A stretch of 64,000 bases of DNA, taken from JBDKVA01 sp039679375 (GTDB taxonomy: Bacteria > Bacillota > Clostridia > Acetivibrionales > DTU013). The translations under genes were made by a program, and so were the position numbers. The notes below the pieces were generated by a model that worked only from the letters and a program-made list of their open reading frames with translations, made no database searches and was not told the DNA's origin. Shown piece by piece: positions 40,395-48,414 of this stretch (position 1 is its first letter; the number at the start of each line of letters is the position of its first letter). The stretch is taken from contig JBDKVA010000027.1 of NCBI GenBank assembly GCA_039679375.1, positions 1 through 64,000 of the forward strand. The letters run 5' to 3'.

Positions 40395-42986
40395 ATGAAG
40401 TATTATTTCGAGGGGATTGAAGCCGTATTCAAAGAACAGGGAACCTCCAGAAAAGGAATTGACACCGCACAATTTGAACAACGGCTCGAAAAGTACGGGA
40501 AAAATAAACTGGATGAAGGAAAAAAGAAGTCCATTGTCCAAAGGTTCCTGGAACAGCTCAGGGATCCGATGATCATCGTCCTGATCATAGCAGCTGCCAT
40601 TTCCTGCGGCGTAGGAGAAATTGCAGACGCCGTCATCATACTGACGGTAGTGGTGCTCAACTCAATACTTGGCGTTGTACAGGAAGGCAAAGCTGAAAAG
40701 GCGATCGAAGCGCTTCAGAAAATGTCGTCCCCCTTCTCGAGAGTCAGAAGAAATGGACAGGTTGTCCAGATAAAATCGGATGAAATTGTTCCTGGTGATA
40801 TCGTGCTTTTGGAAGCGGGCGATGCGGTCCCTGCCGACATGAGGATCATAGAGGCCTCCAGTCTGAAAATAGAGGAAGCCTCCCTTACCGGTGAGTCTGT
40901 TCCGACTGAAAAGCATCATCATGTAATTGATGCGGGTGAACAGGAAATCTCACTGGGCGACCGCCGCAATATGGCATACATGGGGACAAATGTAGTGTAT
41001 GGCCGCGGCGAGGGAGTTGTAGTTCAAATCGGAATGTCTACGGAGATGGGCAAAATAGCTAATATCCTTACCAGCACAAATGAAGAGAAAACACCGCTGC
41101 AAAAAACGCTGGCAGGTCTGAGCCGCGTACTGAGCGTTTGTGTGCTTGGCATCTGTATTTTCATTTTTGTTTTCAGCGTACTGCAAAACGGTGGTTTTTC
41201 CGGAGGATACGTTCTCGACATGTTCCTTTTGTCGATCAGCCTTGCAGTTGCTGCTATTCCTGAAGGCCTGGTAGCAGTCGTTACAGTGGTTTTGTCCATC
41301 GGTGTTACCAAAATGTCAAAACGAAACGCGATCATCCGAAAGCTCACCGCGGTGGAGACTTTAGGCTGCACGCAGGTGATCTGCTCAGATAAGACAGGTA
41401 CTCTGACACAAAACAGGATGACGGTTGTCGACACTTTTGGTGACAAAACCAGGGTGGCAATATCCATGTCGCTTTGCAATGACGCGTTACTTTCAGGCGA
41501 AAATAATGAAGTGGTCGGAGAACCTACAGAGAGTGCACTTGTACGCTATGCTTCTGATAATGGCTTTAACAAGACGGAATTGGAAGATAAAATGCCTCGT
41601 GTTGCAGAAGCTCCCTTCGATTCTATACGCAAGATGATGTCAACCATTCACAGTACTCCGGACGGAAGGTTTATCCAATATACAAAGGGAGCTCCGGACG
41701 AGCTGCTGAAGAAATGTAATTCCTTAATTTCTGCAGACGGAATAGTACCGCTGACAGATGAAGTAAAAAAACAAATACTTTCCGAGAATAAAAGAATGGC
41801 AAGCAAAGCACTGCGCGTCCTGGGATCGGCCATGAAGGAAACATACTCGCTGCCTTCGGATATTTCTGCTGAAGCGCTGGAGCGAGATATGACATTCATC
41901 GGCCTGACCGGCATGATCGACCCGGTCCGCCCTGAAGTGAAGGCGGCCATTGTAGAATGCAGGCACGCAGGTATAAAGCCGGTCATGATTACAGGCGATC
42001 ACAGAGATACTGCTGTGGCCATTGCAAAGGAGCTTGGCATTATTACCGATGAAAGCCAGGCCATTACCGGCCTTGAATTATCAGAAATACCGGATGAGGA
42101 ATTCGAAAAGAATGTTGACCAATACGCGGTTTATGCTCGTGTGCAGCCGGAACACAAGGTCCGTATCGTGAAGGCGTGGAAGAAGAACGGGAAAATCACC
42201 GCAATGACCGGTGACGGCGTAAATGACGCGCCTGCTCTCAAGTCTGCTGATATAGGCGTAGGCATGGGGATCACCGGGACCGACGTTTCCAAAAACGTTT
42301 CGGATATGGTGCTGGCGGATGATAATTTTGCATCTATTGTCTATGCAGTTGAAGAAGGCCGTAGGATATATGACAACATCAGAAAGGCGATCCAGTTTCT
42401 CCTGTCGTCAAACCTGAGCGAGGTTATTGCTCTGTTTACAGCGACGGTTATGAATTTCAGGCTGTTTTCGCCGATACATATTCTATGGATTAACCTGGTC
42501 ACGGATACTTTCCCGGCTATTGCTCTGGGTATGGAGGAGGGCGAATCGGACATTATGCAAAAGCCTCCCCGCAATTCAAAAGAAGGAATTTTTGCTAATG
42601 GTCTGGGCATAAGTGTGATATACCAAGGATTTTTGATCGCTGTTATTACATTGCTGTCCTACTTAATCGGCGACAACCAGTCGCATATTACCGGAATGAC
42701 GATGGCATTTCTCACGATGTCTTCATGTGAGGTTTTCCAGTCACTGAATTTACGTTCCAGAACGAAATCCATTTTCAGGTTAAAAACACATAACAAGTTT
42801 TTGATAGGCGCAATGGTGATGTCTTTTATACTAACACTCGCTGTTATCTATATACCTGGATTAAACATACTGTTCAAGCTGACGGCGCTTTCAGCCGCCA
42901 ATTGCTTTACAGCGGTCGGACTCGCGTTTTTGATCATACCGGGTGTAGAGATCATTAAGCTGATACAGTCAAAAGTACGGAACTGA
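40395..42986 (+). CDS. P2A-type cation (calcium-type) transporting ATPase
   Basis: This P-type ATPase has 863 residues and about ten membrane helices. The actuator domain has LTGESVPTEK, the phosphorylation site is CSDKTGTLTQNRM with Asp332, and the hinge motif is MTGDGVNDAPALK. The N-terminal cation-ATPase domain (RLEKYGKNKLDEGKKKSIVQ) and the EG-containing helix AAIPEGLVAVVTVVLSIG put it in the SERCA/PMCA-like group, which expels Ca2+ (or Mn2+) from the cytoplasm. ATG 40395 has AAAGGG 9 bases upstream; a TTG at 40377 would add six residues. It has no obvious operon partners. Confidence 0.92.
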   Translation: MKYYFEGIEAVFKEQGTSRKGIDTAQFEQRLEKYGKNKLDEGKKKSIVQRFLEQLRDPMIIVLIIAAAISCGVGEIADAVIILTVVVLNSILGVVQEGKAEKAIEALQKMSSPFSRVRRNGQVVQIKSDEIVPGDIVLLEAGDAVPADMRIIEASSLKIEEASLTGESVPTEKHHHVIDAGEQEISLGDRRNMAYMGTNVVYGRGEGVVVQIGMSTEMGKIANILTSTNEEKTPLQKTLAGLSRVLSVCVLGICIFIFVFSVLQNGGFSGGYVLDMFLLSISLAVAAIPEGLVAVVTVVLSIGVTKMSKRNAIIRKLTAVETLGCTQVICSDKTGTLTQNRMTVVDTFGDKTRVAISMSLCNDALLSGENNEVVGEPTESALVRYASDNGFNKTELEDKMPRVAEAPFDSIRKMMSTIHSTPDGRFIQYTKGAPDELLKKCNSLISADGIVPLTDEVKKQILSENKRMASKALRVLGSAMKETYSLPSDISAEALERDMTFIGLTGMIDPVRPEVKAAIVECRHAGIKPVMITGDHRDTAVAIAKELGIITDESQAITGLELSEIPDEEFEKNVDQYAVYARVQPEHKVRIVKAWKKNGKITAMTGDGVNDAPALKSADIGVGMGITGTDVSKNVSDMVLADDNFASIVYAVEEGRRIYDNIRKAIQFLLSSNLSEVIALFTATVMNFRLFSPIHILWINLVTDTFPAIALGMEEGESDIMQKPPRNSKEGIFANGLGISVIYQGFLIAVITLLSYLIGDNQSHITGMTMAFLTMSSCEVFQSLNLRSRTKSIFRLKTHNKFLIGAMVMSFILTLAVIYIPGLNILFKLTALSAANCFTAVGLAFLIIPGVEIIKLIQSKVRN

Positions 42987-43010
42987 GAAATTGTGAAGTA
43001 AACTATTGCG

Positions 43011-43116
43011 CTATATTAATTGAATGAAATTTTCTAAACGCCTGTCTTCGCAAACATCATAGAATCACTGCTGTTTGCGCAGCCATTCGTAAAGAAAATT
43101 AGTTCATTCAATATAG
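43011..43116. repeat. MITE-like element with imperfect terminal inverted repeats
   Basis: The left end CTATATTAATTGAATGAAAT followed by TTTCT is an imperfect inverse of the right end AGAAAATTAGTTCATTCAAT followed by ATAG. About 55 bp of unique sequence lies between. The end motif recurs alone at 11644-11667 and 13140-13163 and, in short form, near 1976-1991 and 17697. It looks like a small non-autonomous element or its relics. Confidence 0.45.
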
Positions 43117-43191
43117 TTGGTTTTACGGAAAGAAAATAAAGTCAGTTGGCAAAATACATTGAATTAAAATAAGAAAGAGGCGACGGAAAAT

Positions 43192-43584
43192 ATGAATTGG
43201 TTCAAAAAATTTATGACAGGCAGATATGGAGGGGACCAACTTTCCATGTTTTTGCTCGTATTGTCGATATTGTTGACATTGATCACACAGATAGCCCGTA
43301 TCCCGCTATTTACATTCATTGCTTATATCCCGTTGGGAATATGCATTTTCAGGATGCTTTCCAGAAATACACAAAAACGGAGCATGGAGAACTACAGGTA
43401 CTCCATGCTGGTGAGCCCTATTTATGCCTGGTTCAAAAAAAAACAGAGGCGTCTTTCAGAATCAAAGACACACCGGTTCTTCAAGTGCCCTAAATGCAAA
43501 GCGGAATTGAGGCTTCCAAAAGGCAAAGGGAAGATCATCATTATCTGCCCCAAATGTAAAAATGAATTCAGATCAAAAAGCTAA
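43192..43584 (+). CDS. small membrane protein with C-terminal zinc ribbon
   Basis: The product has 130 residues: two adjacent membrane helices (about 16-36 and 38-57), then a basic linker (WFKKKQRRLSESKTHR) and a four-cysteine zinc ribbon made of CPKC at 99-102 and 119-122. An identical layout is common in Clostridia under hypothetical names. The ribbon faces the cytoplasm if the helices form a hairpin. The site AGAGGCGACGG precedes the ATG. It is monocistronic, ending at the terminator 43649-43683. Confidence 0.75.
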   Translation: MNWFKKFMTGRYGGDQLSMFLLVLSILLTLITQIARIPLFTFIAYIPLGICIFRMLSRNTQKRSMENYRYSMLVSPIYAWFKKKQRRLSESKTHRFFKCPKCKAELRLPKGKGKIIIICPKCKNEFRSKS

Positions 43585-43648
43585 AAAACCACAGAGTCCT
43601 ATAGGTATATGTCCATAGGGATACATACTGAATCGTGGCGTACAGGGA

Positions 43649-43683
43649 AGGCAGACAGCGGATTTTGCTGTCTGCCTTTGCCG
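43649..43683 (+). terminator. intrinsic terminator after the zinc-ribbon gene
   Basis: AGGCAGACAGC (43649-43659) pairs perfectly with GCTGTCTGCCT (43667-43677), followed by a short T-tract. Confidence 0.75.
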
Positions 43684-43801
43684 CTAAACGGCGACTTCCC
43701 GAACTTCTCCCATGAAGGCACTTTCTTTATACCTTCTTTATTTTTATCTCTTCCTCCTTCATACTGTCTTTATCGGTAAATAACTATAATGAAATTGTTG
43801 G

Positions 43802-43987
43802 ATGAAATACGGTAATTTTCAAGATACTATTCCCATGCAGAGAAAAATATCAGCAAGCAATGCTTGAAAATCCGCATCCGCTTGCTGTTCACAATTTGTA
43901 TGGCGTACTTGAAGAACCGAAAATCAATATGTAGTTGTGTATGATAACAATCATGCAGGGCGCCTGTGTAAGAAAGAAATGGAGTGA
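43802..43987 (+). pseudogene. frameshifted gene remnant upstream of kdpF
   Basis: Three consecutive frame segments read as one decayed protein. They are MKYGNFQDTIPMQ from ATG 43802, then REKYQQAMLENPHPLAVHNL and YGVLEEPKIN in a second frame, then VVVYDNNHAGRLCKKEME ending at TGA 43985-43987. At least two frameshifts are needed. The family is not recognised. The remainder of the 43684-43994 gap is AT-rich, without a c-di-AMP riboswitch. Confidence 0.5.
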
Positions 43988-43994
43988 TCGATTT

Positions 43995-44084
43995 ATGGGA
44001 GTTGTTTTGGCGGTTTCGGCGATTATCGCGCTGGCGCTGCTTGTTTATCTGTTCTATGTTCTATTCAGAGGTGAAGAATTATGA
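43995..44084 (+). CDS. kdpF: KdpF, small subunit of the Kdp potassium pump
   Basis: This is a 29-residue single-helix peptide (MGVVLAVSAIIALALLVYLF then YVLFRGEEL). Its size, hydrophobicity and position directly before kdpA identify it as KdpF, the lipid-like stabiliser of the KdpFABC complex. GGAGTGAT lies upstream of the ATG. Its TGA overlaps the ATG of kdpA (ATGA), which indicates translational coupling. Confidence 0.9.
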   Translation: MGVVLAVSAIIALALLVYLFYVLFRGEEL

Positions 44085-45769
44085 GCTATATTGTGCTGCA
44101 AGATATATTTTATATGGTCTTATTGATCGGATTGTCTATTCCATTGGGTATTTATATGTACAAGGTGATGACAGCGCAAAGAGTGTTTTTAACCCCCGTA
44201 CTTGCTCCTGTGGAAACAGGAATCTATAAGGTCATGGGGGTTCGCGGCGATGAAGAAATGGGAGCAAAAAGATACATTTTAGCAATATTTTCCTTCAGCG
44301 TTGTTGGACTTATTTTTCTCTGGGTATTGCAAATGATACAGGGAATTTTACCGTTTAATCCGGAAGGAATGGAGGGAATAAGCTGGCATCTTGCTTTCAA
44401 TACGGCGGCAAGCTTTGTTTCCAACACGAACTGGCAGGCTTATTCGGGTGAATCCACGTTGTCCTATCTGACACAATCTTTAGGGTTGACTGTCCAGAAT
44501 TTTGTGTCGGCGGCAACAGGAATTGCCATATTATTTGCTTTGATCAGAGGATTTATTCTTAAACAGCAAACGGCTATCGGCAACTTCTGGGTGGATCTGA
44601 CGAGGACGACACTCTATATTTTGATTCCTCTTTCGCTGATTGTGGCGCTTCTTATTGTATCTCAAGGAGTGGTTCAGACTCTAAGCTCGTATAAGGATGT
44701 TGTTATACTTGAAAACGGCGGAACCCAGACGATACCTTTAGGTCCTGCCGCAAGCCAGATTGCGATAAAACAGCTTGGCACAAACGGCGGCGGTTTTTTT
44801 GGCGTTAACTCCGCATATCCGCTGGAAAACTCCACGCCGTTTTCCAACTTGATTCAGACATTGTCACTATTGTTATTACCCGCCGCGCTTTGCGTATCAT
44901 TCGGGAAAGCTGTAAAGGATAATAAGCAGGGCTGGACGGTCTATGCCGCGATGCTCATTTTGTTTGTAGTATGTCTTGCCGCCGCTACAGCCAGTGAATG
45001 GTACGCAGGTCCTGCATATGAAGGCGTGATAGCGTCCGGCAGTATGGAAGGCAAGGAAATTATCCATGGCGTAGGGCTTTCGTCCTTGTGGGCTACCGCT
45101 ACTACCGCTGCATCCAACGGTTCGGTCAATTGCATGCATGATAGCCTGACACCTATTGGGGGGATGATCCCTATGTTCTTGATGCAACTTGGCGAGGTCG
45201 TTTTTGGAGGAGTGGGCAGCGGTTTATACGGCATGCTGGCCTTCGTTATCCTCACTGTGTTTATCGCAGGACTGATGGTCGGCCGGACGCCTGAATATCT
45301 GGGAAAGAAGATTGAAGCCTTAGACATGAAAATGGTGTGCATCATTATTCTTGCTCCTCCGCTTTTTACATTATTCGGAACAGTTGCCGCCGTTTTAATC
45401 CCGGAGGTGTCGACATGGCTGACAAATTCGGGCGCTCACGGATTTTCGGAAATTCTTTATGCCTTTTCCTCCATGGGAAACAACAACGGAAGCGCCTTCG
45501 GCGGGTACGCCGCAAATACGGTTTTCACGAATGTGGCGGGCAGCGTCATCATGCTCATCGTACGTTTCGTGCCTATGGCTGCCGCCATATATCTTGCGGG
45601 GAACCTGTCAAAAAAGAAGATTGTCGCCGCAAGCGAGGGAACGCTTTCGACAAGCAACGTGTTGTTTGTGGGGCTGCTGATCGCCATAATCCTGATCATC
45701 GGTGCGCTTACCTTCTTGCCGGCATTGGCATTAGGGCCGATTGCGGATTATTTTACATCGAGTAAGTGA
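44081..45769 (+). CDS. kdpA: potassium-transporting ATPase subunit A
   Basis: This 562-residue, ten-helix membrane protein is the channel-like K+-binding subunit. Selectivity-filter-type segments are visible (FNTAASFVSNTNWQAYSGES; GTNGGGFFGVNSAYPLENST; FSSMGNNNGSAFGG), each holding the conserved glycines. It passes K+ to KdpB for uptake at very low external potassium. It has full family length and is coupled to kdpF by a 4-bp overlap. Confidence 0.96.
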   Translation: MSYIVLQDIFYMVLLIGLSIPLGIYMYKVMTAQRVFLTPVLAPVETGIYKVMGVRGDEEMGAKRYILAIFSFSVVGLIFLWVLQMIQGILPFNPEGMEGISWHLAFNTAASFVSNTNWQAYSGESTLSYLTQSLGLTVQNFVSAATGIAILFALIRGFILKQQTAIGNFWVDLTRTTLYILIPLSLIVALLIVSQGVVQTLSSYKDVVILENGGTQTIPLGPAASQIAIKQLGTNGGGFFGVNSAYPLENSTPFSNLIQTLSLLLLPAALCVSFGKAVKDNKQGWTVYAAMLILFVVCLAAATASEWYAGPAYEGVIASGSMEGKEIIHGVGLSSLWATATTAASNGSVNCMHDSLTPIGGMIPMFLMQLGEVVFGGVGSGLYGMLAFVILTVFIAGLMVGRTPEYLGKKIEALDMKMVCIIILAPPLFTLFGTVAAVLIPEVSTWLTNSGAHGFSEILYAFSSMGNNNGSAFGGYAANTVFTNVAGSVIMLIVRFVPMAAAIYLAGNLSKKKIVAASEGTLSTSNVLFVGLLIAIILIIGALTFLPALALGPIADYFTSSK

Positions 45770-45779
45770 GGTGAGACTT

Positions 45780-47837
45780 ATGAATGAAAAAGACTTGAAG
45801 AGAAATATATTTATTGGTGCGATACGTCAATCTTTTATGAAGCTGGCTCCGCGTATACAAATAAAAAATCCGGTCATGTTCGTTGTCTATATAGGCGCTA
45901 TACTTACATCGGCGCTATACTTGCTGGCTTTTGCCGGCATCAGGGACGAAAGCGCCGGCTACACTCTTGCGATTGCTTTAATCCTGTGGTTTACCGTGCT
46001 GTTTGCCAACTTTGCCGAAGCAGTTGCGGAGGGCAGAGGCCGCGCACAGGCCGATACTCTTAGAAAATCCCGTAAGGATGTCAAAGCAAAGAGGCTTAAA
46101 TCGGCATCCAATGTGGAAGATTATGAAGAAGTCTTGTCAAGTACCCTGAAAAAAGGCGATATCGTCTATGTAAAAGCCAGTGAGCAGATACCCATGGATG
46201 GTGAAGTAATTGAAGGAGCCGCATCGGTGGATGAAAGCGCGATCACGGGCGAATCTGCGCCGGTAATCCGCGAATCCGGCGGCGACAGAAGCGCCGTTAC
46301 GGGAGGCACGACGCTGGTATCCGACTGGCTTGTAATTCGAGGAACCGCCGACCCTGGCGAAAGCTTTCTTGATAAAATGATTGCCATGGTGGAGGGGGCT
46401 TCCAGAAAGAAAACGCCGAATGAAATCGCGCTTCAGATATTACTTGTCACGCTTACCATTATTTTTCTTGTGGTAACCGCAACGCTGCTGCCCTTTTCAG
46501 ACTTTGCAAGCAAACAGGCCGGAGCCGGCTCCGCAATATCCGTTACAAACGTGATAGCACTGCTTGTATGCCTTGCGCCGACAACTATCGGCGCGCTCCT
46601 TTCCTCCATCGGCATAGCGGGTATGAGCAGGCTGAATCAGGCAAATGTGCTGGCCATGAGCGGCCGTGCCATTGAGGCGGCGGGTGACGTAGATGTGCTC
46701 TTGCTGGATAAGACGGGTACCATTACGCTTGGAAACAGGCAGGCAAGTCTGTTCATCCCGCTCAAAGGGGTGACGGAGCATGCGCTTGCCGACGCCGCGC
46801 AGCTTTCTTCCCTTGCCGATGAAACACCGGAAGGCAGAAGCATCGTCATCCTTGCAAAAGAACGCTTCGGAATCAGAGGACGCGACTTGTCAAGGCTGGG
46901 CGCGACATTTGTGGAATTCACGGCTAAAACAAGAATGAGCGGGATCGACTATCAGGGAAATGAGATCCGCAAGGGCGCTGCGGAAGCAGTAAAGGCTTAT
47001 GTAATTGACAAAGGCGGGGATTATTCCGAGGAATGCAGCCAAATTGTAAAAAGAGTGGCCGGCGATGGCGGAACGCCTCTTGTGGTTGCTAAAAACAACA
47101 GTGTGCTTGGCGTCATTTATCTGAAGGACATCGTAAAAAACGGTGTTAAGGAACGATTTGAAGACTTGCGGAAAATGGGCATTAAAACGATTATGATAAC
47201 CGGCGACAATCCGATGACGGCTGCGGCAATCGCAGCGGAGGCCGGCGTGGACGACTTTCTTGCCGAAGCTACGCCGGAAGCGAAGCTTACGCTCATCCGC
47301 GACTATCAGTCAAAGGGACATCTGGTTGCAATGACAGGAGACGGCACCAACGACGCGCCGGCCCTCGCACAGGCGGATGTGGCGGTGGCAATGAATTCGG
47401 GTACGCAGGCTGCCAAGGAAGCCGGAAATATGGTGGATCTGGATTCAAGTCCGACGAAGTTGATCGATATCGTAAGAATAGGCAAACAGCTTTTGATGAC
47501 CAGAGGTTCGCTTACCACCTTCAGCGTGGCTAATGATGTGGCAAAGTACTTTGCGATCATACCGGTAATTTTCTTTGGCATTTATCCGCAGCTTACCTTC
47601 CTCAATTTCATGGGACTGACCAGCGCAACCAGTGCGATTCTGTCGGCTGTTATTTATAATGCACTGATTATCGTAGCACTGATTCCACTGGCCCTGAAAG
47701 GTGTTAAATACCGTGAAACATCGGCTGGCAATCTTCTTAAAATCAACATCCGGATTTACGGATTGGGCGGGATTGCCGCACCCTTTGCGGCAATAAAACT
47801 GATTGACATGCTGCTGACCGCATGCGGCATTGCGTGA
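45780..47837 (+). CDS. kdpB: potassium-transporting P-type ATPase subunit B
   Basis: This is the catalytic subunit of the Kdp pump, 685 residues. The actuator motif is ITGESAPV, the phosphorylation site LLLDKTGTITLGN with Asp310, and the hinge AMTGDGTNDAPALAQADVAV. The latter has the TGDGTNDAPAL variant typical of KdpB. ATG 45780 has GAGGTGAG ahead of it; an upstream in-frame ATG at 45741 lies within kdpA and is rejected. It forms a complex with KdpA, KdpC and KdpF. Confidence 0.96.
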   Translation: MNEKDLKRNIFIGAIRQSFMKLAPRIQIKNPVMFVVYIGAILTSALYLLAFAGIRDESAGYTLAIALILWFTVLFANFAEAVAEGRGRAQADTLRKSRKDVKAKRLKSASNVEDYEEVLSSTLKKGDIVYVKASEQIPMDGEVIEGAASVDESAITGESAPVIRESGGDRSAVTGGTTLVSDWLVIRGTADPGESFLDKMIAMVEGASRKKTPNEIALQILLVTLTIIFLVVTATLLPFSDFASKQAGAGSAISVTNVIALLVCLAPTTIGALLSSIGIAGMSRLNQANVLAMSGRAIEAAGDVDVLLLDKTGTITLGNRQASLFIPLKGVTEHALADAAQLSSLADETPEGRSIVILAKERFGIRGRDLSRLGATFVEFTAKTRMSGIDYQGNEIRKGAAEAVKAYVIDKGGDYSEECSQIVKRVAGDGGTPLVVAKNNSVLGVIYLKDIVKNGVKERFEDLRKMGIKTIMITGDNPMTAAAIAAEAGVDDFLAEATPEAKLTLIRDYQSKGHLVAMTGDGTNDAPALAQADVAVAMNSGTQAAKEAGNMVDLDSSPTKLIDIVRIGKQLLMTRGSLTTFSVANDVAKYFAIIPVIFFGIYPQLTFLNFMGLTSATSAILSAVIYNALIIVALIPLALKGVKYRETSAGNLLKINIRIYGLGGIAAPFAAIKLIDMLLTACGIA

Positions 47838-47847
47838 GGTGATTAAT

Positions 47848-48411
47848 ATGATTAAAAAAATTCTAAGGGCCCTAAAACCGGCATTTTTGTGCTTTATTAT
47901 CATGACGCTGCTTTGCGGCGTCATTTACCCCGGTATTGTGACCGGCATTGCTCAGGCCGTGTTTCCTGCTCAGGCGAATGGCAGCATCATAACTGTAACT
48001 ATGAAGGACGGAAGACAGGTCGAATATGGCTCCGAATTAATTACACAGGAATTTACAAAGCCAGAATACCTGATTGGCAGACCGACGGGCACGACAAACC
48101 TGTCGCCGGTCAGTGAAGAGCAGGAAGCGCTTGTACAGGAACGGATCAGTTGGTGGCACTCTTTTGACTCTGAGAATACCGCTGATATTCCAATGGATCT
48201 GGTTACGGCTTCCGGCAGCGGAGTTGACCCCAACATTTCGCCTGAGGCCGCAGAGTATCAGATCGCCCGTATTGCAAGGGAGAGGGACATGAGCGAGGAT
48301 GCTGTTCGGAAAATCATTGAAAAATATACAACCGGAAGGTTTCTCGGCTTTTGGGGTGAACCGGCAGTAAACGTACTGAGAGTCAATTTAGCCCTTGATG
48401 GCTTGCTTTAG
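47848..48411 (+). CDS. kdpC: potassium-transporting ATPase subunit C
   Basis: The product has 187 residues: one N-terminal membrane helix (about 12-33) and an extracellular domain. Characteristic segments are LLCGVIYPGIVTGIAQAVFP, PEYLIGRPTGTTNLSPVSEE, and VTASGSGVDPNISPEAAEYQ. It assembles the pump and increases its K+ affinity. ATG 47848 has GAGGTG upstream; an in-frame TTG 47830 overlaps kdpB and is unlikely. Confidence 0.95.
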   Translation: MIKKILRALKPAFLCFIIMTLLCGVIYPGIVTGIAQAVFPAQANGSIITVTMKDGRQVEYGSELITQEFTKPEYLIGRPTGTTNLSPVSEEQEALVQERISWWHSFDSENTADIPMDLVTASGSGVDPNISPEAAEYQIARIARERDMSEDAVRKIIEKYTTGRFLGFWGEPAVNVLRVNLALDGLL

Positions 48412-48414
48412 AGC

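Noticed and set aside
43684..43994. c-di-AMP riboswitch before the kdp operon
   Set aside because: Searched for by eye because kdp is a common target, but none of the conserved blocks seen at 278-470 occurs here.
45741..45779. Upstream ATG start for kdpB
   Set aside because: It would overlap the end of kdpA, has no ribosome site and adds residues unlike KdpB. ATG 45780 follows GAGGTGAG.
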